Assembly: GCF_024868665.1 (NCBI RefSeq)
Contig: NC_079912.1
Span: 13,952,948-14,016,947, forward strand
Length of the DNA: 64,000 nucleotides
Direction of reading: 5' to 3'
From: Triplophysa rosa
Lineage: Eukaryota > Chordata > Actinopteri > Cypriniformes > Nemacheilidae
A program made the position numbers and the translations under genes. Positions within the stretch are counted from its first letter, which is position 1. Each line of letters starts with the position of its first letter. The notes beneath the pieces are model-generated. The model did no database searches, was not told where the DNA came from, and was given only the letters and a program-made list of their open reading frames with translations. Positions 54,958 to 64,000 of the stretch are shown here, piece after piece.

Positions 54958-57900
54958 ATGAATATGAGCGACGATTATTACCTGGAGCTCAGCGAAAATC
55001 CTGTGCAGTTTGAAAACGCGTCGAGCGTCAACAATGTGTTTTTCGACGAGGCAAATAAACAGGTGAGGACGCGTTTGACACATTAAACTGGGACATTATT
55101 ATAAAGCTACAGTATATAACGGTTGTGTCATACAACCTAATGTGTTGTCTGCCTAGATTTCAGGACGACGCTGTTTAAATATAGACCCCTGTAAAAAGCA
55201 ATAACAATTCTAGTGGTTTCAATTACAAATGCCATTATGAACCATCGGCTGCTTGCCAATAAAACCATTCCAAAATGTCTTCATGTATAGCGTTTTGGGA
55301 CTTCCCTGCTGAAAAAATCAATAGAACCCCAACAGAAACCATTACAGAAATTCTAATGGTTTACAATAAAATACCATTATGAACCATTAGCTTTTTCCAT
55401 TAAAACCATTACAAAATGCCTTTTTGTAGTGTGTTTTGGGCATCCCACCAATAGAATCCATCACACACCAGTAGACACCATTACAGTTTCCATTTAAACC
55501 AATACAAATCCCTTTAAAACCAGTAAAACCATTATAACTTCTTTAATGGTTTCTATTGATTTTTTCAGCAGGGTGGGTTACTGCCCTGCAGAAAAAAACT
55601 ATAGAACCCCAACAGAAACCATTACAGAAATTCTAATGGTTTACAATAAAATACCATTATGAACCATTAGCTTTTTCCATTAAAACCATTACAAAATGCA
55701 TTTTTGTAGTGTGTTTTGGGCATGATTCCAGTAGGATTTAACATCCCACCAATAAAGTCCATCACATACCAGTAGAACCATTACAGTTTCCATTAAAACC
55801 AATACAAATTCCTTACAAAATCCAACTTCCTTAATGGTTTCTATGGTTTTTTTCAGCAGGGTGGCGTTATTGGTTCCCATCCACCAGAAAAACACATCAC
55901 ATTACCAATAGAGACCCACAGGGACCAGTGTCCATTAAACCAGTATAGACCTTTAAAACCAGTACAATTATCATTCTAACCATTAAATCCACTAGAATGT
56001 CTGTAATGTTTTTATGGCTACGTTTTATAGCTCACTACGTTTTGAGACTGTTTATGTCAGTATATAAAACAATAACAACAAAAACATGATGTTTTCATTT
56101 TCTATGAGTCATTGTCATTCATTACATGTCCTCCTGATTTGAATGTTGAGTGTTAAAGTTCTTATTATATGTGTTTGCAGGTGTTTGCTGTGCGATCTGG
56201 TGGGGCTACAGGTGTTGTGGTTAAAGGACCTGATGACAAGAGCTCAGTGGCTTTCAGGTAAGTCAACTATTCTACTATTATGCTATAAAATCCGCATACC
56301 GTATGCATTTGAGGATTCAGTCATATGCATTTGAGGATAGACTGGTGTGCTGATAACATCCTGGTTTGTTTAACAGAATGGAGGACAAAGGTGAGGTGAA
56401 GTGCATCAAATTCTCTTTGGGGAACAAAATCTTAGCGGTTCAGCGTACTTTAAAGTCAGTTGTAAGTACCATCTGTGATTTATATTGCCGTCGGCGCAGT
56501 TATGTAGAGGTTCTCTTTAAAACATTTCTTTTTGTTTTCTTCAGGATTTCACAAACTTCATTCCTGATTATCCACACTTGGAATTCTCCCATGAGTGCAA
56601 GGTATATCCCTAAAGATTAAAGAATATCAGCTCGAGCACCCTTTCCTAAATGCTTTATGTGGATGTTTATTTAACGTTTTATTATATCAACCTTTAGACG
56701 AAGAATGCCAGTATTCTTGGGTTTTGTTGGACCAACTGGAATGAAGTTGTGTTCATCACTGACCAGGGAATAGAGTTCTATCAGGTACTGTTTATTGACC
56801 CTGTTATGTGATCAGATTAGTAAGAACCCTACATTAAAATGAGCTTCTTTTTCACATTTCTTCATTCTTGTTCAGGTTCTGCCTGATAAACGGATGTTAA
56901 AACTCTTAAAGAGCCAGAACATCAATGTGAACTGGTATATGTATTGTCCAGAAACAGCCGTGCTTCTCCTCTCCACCACTGTACAAGGCAACGTCCTACA
57001 GCCTTTTGCTTTCAAGGTGTGCTTATTGTCTATTTGTTCATCTTTATTTATTGCCGTTCATCACAGATGTTTTCCCACTTTGATGAGTTACATCATTGAT
57101 TAGTGTGCATGCATTAAAATGTTGGTTGTTTACATGCTTTAGTCCAAATAAACTTCTATTTTATAATAAAATGTATGCATACAGCTTTAATGATCTCATA
57201 TTAATGGGACCTTTTATGATAAGTCATGTATCATGTTTGATATCTTTGCCATCCTCATGTAAGGAGCATGTAGAGTTTGGCCACTAGGAGGCAGTCGTGA
57301 AGCAAGTTGAACTAAAATCAAGTCGATAGTATGAACAGGTTCACAGCATTATAGTTGTATTGATGCTTCTTGTCTTTTTTTCCTGTAGACTGCAACTATG
57401 TCAAAGATGACCAAATTTGAGATCGAACTTCCAGTGGTGCCCAAACCAGCCAAGCTCAGCCTCTCTGAACGGGACATCGCTGTGGCCACAATGTGAGATG
57501 TTTAGTTTGTGTAAATGAGCAAATACTGAATCTCCAAAAGTATTATATTGCATATATGAAATGAGATGTTGGATTGTGGAATATTTGACAGTAGAGGTGT
57601 TCAAAATACATTTGAATGATGAGATATCCATTGGTCATATACTCTTTTCTCCACTCTAGCTATGATCAGCTGTATGTGATGTATTTAAAGCATCACTCCA
57701 GGACTACTAACAGTCCGGGAGCCGAGGTGGTCCTCTATCATTTACCCCGGTAAGATTATCCAGCACCACAGTGAGCTACTGTAAGCAACATGGTTGAATT
57801 TATTCTGTAACCTTAATTGTAGTTTAGTTTATTGCAAAGGCCTCAATTCTAAATTTACAATGGTTTTGTCATGTTTTAACCATACCTGCCTTTATTTGTA

Positions 57901-60900
57901 TTGTAGAGAAGGCACTTGTAAGAAGACTCACGTGCTTAAACTCAACACCACAGGAAAGTTTGCGCTGAACGTGGTGGATAATCTGGTTGTCGTCCACCAT
58001 CAAAGCTCTCAGGTATATGCATTAAAAGCTATTAATTACATCAAATAATCATTCTTTTTATTTCTACTTTGCAGAATGCGTCGGTAATGCTTGACTAGTT
58101 TATAATCCTCTAGCATGCCTTACATTCATACATTTTCAGAATATTTCATCCATAGCTGCATTCGGGCTCACTGGGAATTTAGATCAGGTTCTTGATATGT
58201 AGAGATGTGATTCTGGCGTCTTTTACTATTTAGACCTCACTCATCTTTGATATTAAGCTGAGAGAGTCAGAGGGTCCCGTGAGCGCTCATCAGCCGGTTC
58301 TTCCTGCTCGATCCATCAATCCCTGTAAGATCCCCCTCACAGGTTAGTAAGAGCAACGGACACCGTTTGTTTCGAAATGGGTGCCATACATTTGTAGAAA
58401 TATGCTCTGTTCTAAAACCTAGTGTGCTGTCTGCTGACTACTGAGGGAGCTGACTTGAAATGTGCCAAAATGAGTTATCAATAGTCATTCAGTAAATCAT
58501 GGACATTTATGTTACATTTGGCTCTGGTTACAGGACCTGCGGCTGCTCCGAGTCAAGCCCCTGTGCCCTGTGAACTGTGTATCCTCACAGACAAACTAAG
58601 ACATCGTTTGAATTATACATTTGCTTAATATTTCCAAATATTTCCTTAATATCAAAGACTCGTCGTCTTGGAGCGTCTTTCAACCAGATATCATCATCAG
58701 CGCCAGTGAAGGTACTTTACTTAACCGATAAAGCACGGATCATACAAAATAAGGAAATACAAGGAGAACATTCATTGATGTCGTGTTCTGTGTCTATCAG
58801 GATATCTGTGGTACCTTCAGGTGAAGCTGCAGCCCACACTCAACCTCCTGCAGGATAAAGGGAAACTCATGGACTTCCTGTTGCGGAGACGAGACTGTAA
58901 AATGGTTATTCTGTCTGTGTGCTCGCAAAGTAAGCAAAAAACGTTAAACTCTGCTAATCAGATCCTAAAGGCAGGTCTTTAAAGCCGACGGATCTCGAAT
59001 GCACTGTGCTATTTATCAACCACAGAGTCATTATGTGTGAACTCAAGCAAAGGTTAAAATATGGATTTTTATGGAGAAAGAAATGATGACTAAAGACGAA
59101 AATTCAATGTCATGGATGAATATTTACATTTATTTTGCAGAGCGTGGTCAAAATGACAAATTTCACCTAAAATTGGCACCAAATTATAGGGGGTAAAAAT
59201 GACTTTATTTTATTTTATTTTTACATAGATATTGTTAGATTTATTAGTAGAATCTCGTAACTTTAGCAATCCCTGTTGCATTACACACCGTGATAGATCA
59301 AAAATGAGGAAGAAGCACTCTTTGTGTTCTTTTCTCAAAGTTTGCATGCCTGTATCTCAAGAAGTATTACATATCTTAATATCTTTTTAAATACTTGTTC
59401 TTAATAAACTTTTATTTTGGTGTCTGGTGCAATTCCAGGAGAAAATTCTTAGTAGTACCATTACTGTATAGCATCACCATTACAGTAGTAGCATCACTGA
59501 TATACACATTTTTTGACATTTGGTATTACATCAAATTTTTTGGATTTAAAAAAATATATATATTTTGATTTGATATTTAAACTGTTCTCATGGTTGGAAG
59601 AGCTACGTGTTATTTTTTGCCTGTACTTTGCTTCCCTGTATTTAATTTAATTTGATACAATACAATTTTGGAAAAAAGCACTGTAGAAACAAATTTATAT
59701 TGAGTTGAAGATATGGAGATCTCAATGTGGCTTTATGTGCAAATTGTAGAATACTTTGGATTTTTTCCCATCATTTCATATTCCCTATGATTTTTAGCCA
59801 GGGAAATTTCCAAAATTTGGTTGATTTGACATGGAATATCCCAGCAATAATTACTGGCAAAAAAAGTGTTCTGTGCATGGTGCCATGGAGAGATTTGCCA
59901 ATAATAAGTTGTATGAGATTTATACATAAAAATATCCATTTAAATTGATGAATTAAAATGAAAGCAAAGCTAAGGGAATTCAGACTGAAAGGAAATGTTG
60001 TGTATGATGCTCCTCAGTGCTGGTTGGGGCAGATAAGAGGAATCTGTCTGTGGTGGCCACAGTGTTTGATAAACTCAATCAAGTGTACAAAGAATACCTG
60101 GACGCAGAGCAAGCGTACACTACGGTCAGTTAATTCAGATTTACATAATACTGTATTATAAATCATTTATATGAGGTTATATATAAAGCTATGGGTTTTA
60201 TAATGCAGTTTTTATAATGCAAACTTTGTTTTTCTGTCCAGGCAATGGAGTCTGGTCCAAGCCGCTCCAGCATGTCTTATAAAAGACCTGTTCGGACCCA
60301 GGCGGTCATAGACCAGTCTGATATGTACACTCATGTACTGTCCGACTTCACTGAGAGGAAGGTAATTCTGCATTTAATATGTAAGGGATAATGTACAGGC
60401 AGCCGGTTGTTATCGCAGAAATAAGTCCCGACAGTGTGATCAGGAACCGACTTGAAGCAGAGGGTCTTGTATCACACTGAAGGGGCTTATTTCGCGATAA
60501 CAGCCGGCTGCTTGTACATTATCCCGCTTATTACACGGCTACTTGCAACATGAGAAAGAAATGAAATGTGAATTTGAAATATTTTATTAGCTCATTTTTA
60601 CCGAATGCAGACCTTACGTGAGGAAAAGCCATTTTCTTTCGGTTTTAAGGTCAGAAATGACATTCAAATGTCATGAACAGGCAATTTGGTTTAATCATTT
60701 GTAAATATGTCATATATGTTATTAAAAGACATATTTACTGTATATTTAATTTGTTAAAAAAAACGGTCAAAATGATTTGCTGAATCCAGGTTACGGCGTG
60801 TTATTAGTTTTGAGAGGTTGTTATCTGGGAATAACGAATCTGCAAATGTCGCCACTGGCCAATCAGAATCAAGCATTCCAACGAGCCGTGTAATAATGTA

Positions 60901-63200
60901 TTTTTAATGTAGAGTGTGTTTAATAATGTGCTGTTTTTATTGTTGTAACACATAAAATGTTTTGTTTGAACAGGGTGTAAACCATAAGTTTATCATTGCA
61001 GTCCTTATGGAGTACATTAGATCCCTAAACCAGTTTCAAATCCCCGTCCAGGTATACCAACAGTCACTTCTACATCAGTTTTTATCAGTGTTGTATTTTT
61101 TTGTGATGTTTGATAGTACTGATTTCTAGCACATTTGGCATATACACTTGGCTAGTTGGATCTTTTGCTGTGCAGTTGCTTAGACACATTTTCCTTTTAG
61201 TTAAAAGTATTTGATCACCTCCAGTGTAGATACTGTGTTCACATGTTTTTATTGGGGAACTTTGCCTTTGAAGATAATGTTTGTAACTAGTACACACAGC
61301 ATGTTGCATGTTAGTTGCTATTTAGTTGCGTGTGAATTACAAGATGTTTTATATAGAAAGTGATGTAAGGAATGTTAACAACAGGTGTAGGCCTGCTGGA
61401 ATTGCTCAAGGGAAATTTGATTGAGGATTTCAAAAGCTCTTAAATGAATGGGCGGCAAATTGAATGCCACAATCGACCAATCAAAATCATCTTTAATGAT
61501 ACATTATGTATCGAATTGAAATAAAACATGGCCAAATTTAATTAAAGCTGTAATCTCTGTTTGAAAGGTAAAATTGCACGTTACTTTACATACTTATCTT
61601 CACGCGGCTTAAAGTTGATCTTTCCTGACCTGACAGCTCAAATTGTAAATGATATTAAGATTGTTTTTATTTTTGTTTGTTTTTAACAAAAGAAAGGTAA
61701 TTTCATGCAAATGTCAACCTCACCATAAACAAATATTTTCCAAAAGGATTTTCACCATGGTGGTTTAAAAAACGTGTCCATTTTTTACATCCATAACACA
61801 CGTATTTCGCTCATCTTAAACAGGAAATGTGTCTGATATTTAGACTCTATCAACATGGGTTTAGAAAAATCCAAACTATTCTTTGAGAGTTCAAGCTTTG
61901 TATTTTCAAGATTTATCAAGTTCTGATTTGATCTTTTTCACTTTTTTCAGCATTACTTATATGAGCTGGTCATCAAAACGTTGGTCCAGCACAATCTTTT
62001 CTACATGCTTCACCAGTTTCTTCAGTATCACGTCCTGAGCGACTCCAAACCTCTGGTGAGATGCTTTACACTTCAGATCTCCTACAACTCCGTACAGCAT
62101 ACAAATGTCTTGTTTATTAGCAGAAGTATTACTATCTGAAATTGCTCAAAGAGATAGAACTATTGCACCGTGATTAACAATTTGGTCCCAGCTTGCATGT
62201 TGTTAGCATGTATGCACTCTTGTTACTGATGTCATATGTGTTGTGCTGTTGTAGGCCTGTCTGCTTCTGTCTCTAGAGAGCACATATCCACCAGCTCACC
62301 AGCTCTCTTTAGATATGCTCAAGGTACCCAAAATACTTCACATTTTAACGTGAGCCTCATTGAAGATGAAAACGGTTGCTTTCTTTGGCGTTTGGGATTG
62401 ATGTAGTGACGTGTATGTGTGTGTTTGACAGAGGCTTTCCACAGCGAATGATGAGATCGTGGAGGTTCTTCTCTCCAAGCAGCAAGTTTTAGGAGCTCTG
62501 CGTTTCATTCGTAGCGTCGGAGGCCACGACAACGTCTCCGCGCGGAAATTTCTGGATGCCGCGCTACAGACAAGCGACACGATGTTGTTTTACACCATTT
62601 TCCGATTCTTTGAGCAGAGGAATATGAGGTTACGTGGGAATCCGGTTTTTAACCAAGGTAGGTGCTTTTGCTACCTTAGAAGTCATTCAAAGTCCTAGTG
62701 TTATTATAGTTTTGTTTGTAGTTTTACTAATATTTTAATTAGCTTTTGTTTTTAGGTTTTTATTTTTATATAAATTTTAGGGACATTTTTGTTATAGGCC
62801 TTGGTCATTTTATTATTTATTTGTTTTTTATGTTGCTATATCAAATCATTTATTTTTCATTTTTGTTTCATTATAATTTTAGTGCCTTAAATTTACAAAA
62901 AATTGTTTAGGTTAAAATGGTCAATAATTTTTATGCCAATATTTGATTTGACTTCAATAAACAGAAATGTTTTCAAAGTTTTAATTTTTGTAAACTAAAA
63001 TAACCTTAGATAAAACAGTGAATTATTAAAACAATGAATTATTCCTCCAAAAAATATTGAATGACCCATATTGCTCAGGTGCATATAAGGCATTACGATG
63101 GGATGTGTCTTATTTTTTAGGAGAACACTGTGAGGAACATGTGGCCTACTTCAGACAAGTCTTTGGAGAGAACGCTTTGATGAAACCCGCCACTGTGTGA
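54958..63200 (+). CDS. rmc1: rmc1 (Mic1), regulator of the MON1-CCZ1 Rab7 exchange factor
   Basis: RMC1 is a stable subunit of the MON1-CCZ1 complex that activates Rab7 on late endosomes and is needed for autophagy and lysosomal cholesterol export. Twenty coding exons: 54958-55062, 56181-56257, 56377-56461, 56545-56601, 56698-56784, 56876-57016, 57389-57492, 57660-57749, 57907-58012, 58234-58342, 58534-58578, 58658-58711, 58801-58929, 60018-60124, 60242-60361, 60974-61051, 61951-62055, 62255-62323, 62432-62657 and 63121-63200. All phases close, giving 657 residues from the first ATG, the human length. A second in-frame ATG (54964, A at -3) gives 655 and may be the true start. The N-terminal half is the beta-propeller-like region (VFAVRSGGATGVVVKGPDD, KCIKFSLGNKILAVQRT). 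The C-terminal half is the Mic1 domain (IAVLMEYIRSLNQFQI, LVQHNLFYMLHQFLQYHVLS, FLDAALQTSDTMLFYTIFRF). Identity to human is high throughout as I recall it, and no exon is missing or broken. Confidence 0.98.
55180..56000. repeat. 280-bp tandem repeat in rmc1 intron 1
   Basis: ATAGAACCCCAACAGAAACC starts at 55321 and again at 55601, and the following 100 bases are almost identical, giving a period of 280. Partial units flank both sides. Inside, AACCATTA-type phrases recur in both orientations, so each unit is itself rich in short inverted repeats. Confidence 0.9.
58930..60017 (+). other. rmc1 intron 13, no feature recognised
   Basis: The longest internal rmc1 intron. It is AT-rich with no exon fitting the phase and no clear terminal repeats. 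ORFs at 59727-59948 on both strands have no recognisable content. Confidence 0.7.
60385..60900. mobile_element. palindromic MITE in rmc1 intron 15
   Basis: 60385-60440 and 60471-60525 are inverted arms of about 55 bases (GGGATAATGTACAGGCAGCC against GGCTGCTTGTACATTATCCC) with a 30-base spacer. A further inverted pair, TTATTACACGGCT at about 60528 and AGCCGTGTAATAA at about 60886, closes the element. The right part is shared with 42775-42890. Confidence 0.8.
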
Positions 63201-63607
63201 AGAACGATAGAAAGGTTTGGCCTCAACAGATGGAATGATGGTCAAATATCAAACTGTACAAACACTAGACTAAGACCAGTGTCTTTTTAAAGACACAATG
63301 ATCACTTTAATGCTGGGTTCTTTCAACCTATTATCGGATAAACAATTCACAGATTAACCAAGGCTGGGTTTGTCCACATTTGACCCAACCATGTGTTGAA
63401 ATCAACCCAGCATTTTTTATAATGTACAGCACTGGCTACATGTTTGCAGTCATAGCAGTTACAGGACTCAGAATGGAAAATTACTAACACCGTAACATGT
63501 TAAACAGATGCTTTAGTCACAGCGCTCCACTTAAGCGACTTGAATGTATGTGAATGCTGATTATGTATATATTTAAAAAAGTAATGTCTAACTTTTACAG
63601 TATATAC

Positions 63608-63613
63608 AATAAA
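63608..63613 (+). terminator. rmc1: rmc1 poly(A) signal
   Basis: AATAAA about 410 bases after the rmc1 stop codon, the first on the plus strand in a suitable position. Confidence 0.65.
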
Positions 63614-63689
63614 TATGAAATGTTAATAGTCACTGCAGTCTAAACTGATTTACTTTATAGATGTTGTGATGTTGGATGGTCAGATGCAC

Positions 63690-64000
63690 ACATAACACAC
63701 ATTTCAACACAATTTATTAACACTGCAATGTAACAAATGATCCATACAGAATTAAAACACATTTTATACATTCCTAAATTCCTACAAAGTGAGGGTAAAA
63801 GCAAACAAACAGACTGACATTCCCTGGGGAATATACAGGTGACGCCACATGTAGTTGTAGTATTATAATAATACAATATGCAAATCTTACAAAAGTTATC
63901 AGTGGTTGCAGAATTGAAGTCGAACAGATTTCACAGTCAAAGGGCCAGATTTACTAACAGCTTGTGGTGTTAAAAACTACTTTCTGTATTTACTAAAGAC
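63690..64000 (-). other. possible 3' UTR of a convergent minus-strand gene (npc1 by synteny)
   Basis: TTTATT at 63713-63718 is AATAAA on the minus strand, about 100 bases beyond the rmc1 signal. In human, RMC1 and NPC1 sit tail-to-tail, so npc1 is the expected neighbour. No NPC1 coding sequence is visible inside the window; the identification is by position only. Confidence 0.35.

Overview
The window reads as a teleost fish nuclear genome, most likely a cyprinid. Coding sequence is split by many short GT-AG introns, the intergenic DNA is AT-rich and full of microsatellites, and it carries several copies of short inverted-repeat transposons of types common in carp-like fishes. There are no bacterial-type operons. 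Gene models were built by hand from splice sites, reading-frame phase and protein families recalled from memory. All five models keep frame across every junction used.

Layout. (1) About 1-17.4 kb, minus strand: the 5' part of boc, a Hedgehog co-receptor. It comprises a non-coding first exon near 17.0 kb, an 11-kb first intron, the signal-peptide exon (5795-5919), the first Ig exon (5120-5401) and part of the second Ig domain (525-671). The gene runs off the left edge. (2) About 17.4-39.9 kb: a long stretch with no supportable gene, filled with microsatellites, MITEs, one SINE-like fragment and some GC-balanced blocks that could be regulatory. (3) 40.26-44.30 kb, plus strand: a seven-exon gene for a 772-residue protein with two N-terminal CARD domains and a large C-terminal region I do not recognise. 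This is the strongest candidate for something undescribed. (4) 45.37-49.43 kb, minus strand: spice1, a centriole and spindle protein in 16 coding exons, ending tail-to-tail with the CARD gene. (5) 49.8-51.3 kb: decayed LINE and other repeats. (6) 51.64-54.09 kb, plus strand: a five-exon gene for a 219-residue single-pass membrane protein with one fibronectin-III-like domain and a tyrosine-containing tail, unrecognised. (7) 54.96-63.20 kb, plus strand: rmc1, a subunit of the MON1-CCZ1 Rab7 exchange factor, complete in 20 coding exons. A minus-strand poly(A) signal just beyond it suggests another convergent gene, plausibly npc1 as in human.

The genes are not an operon and most share no pathway. 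The links that can be argued are boc next to spice1 (both on human 3q13), rmc1 next to a probable npc1 (human 18q11; both act in late endosome/lysosome cholesterol traffic), and two probable immune-type genes (tandem CARD and FN3 receptor) on either side of spice1, between boc and rmc1.
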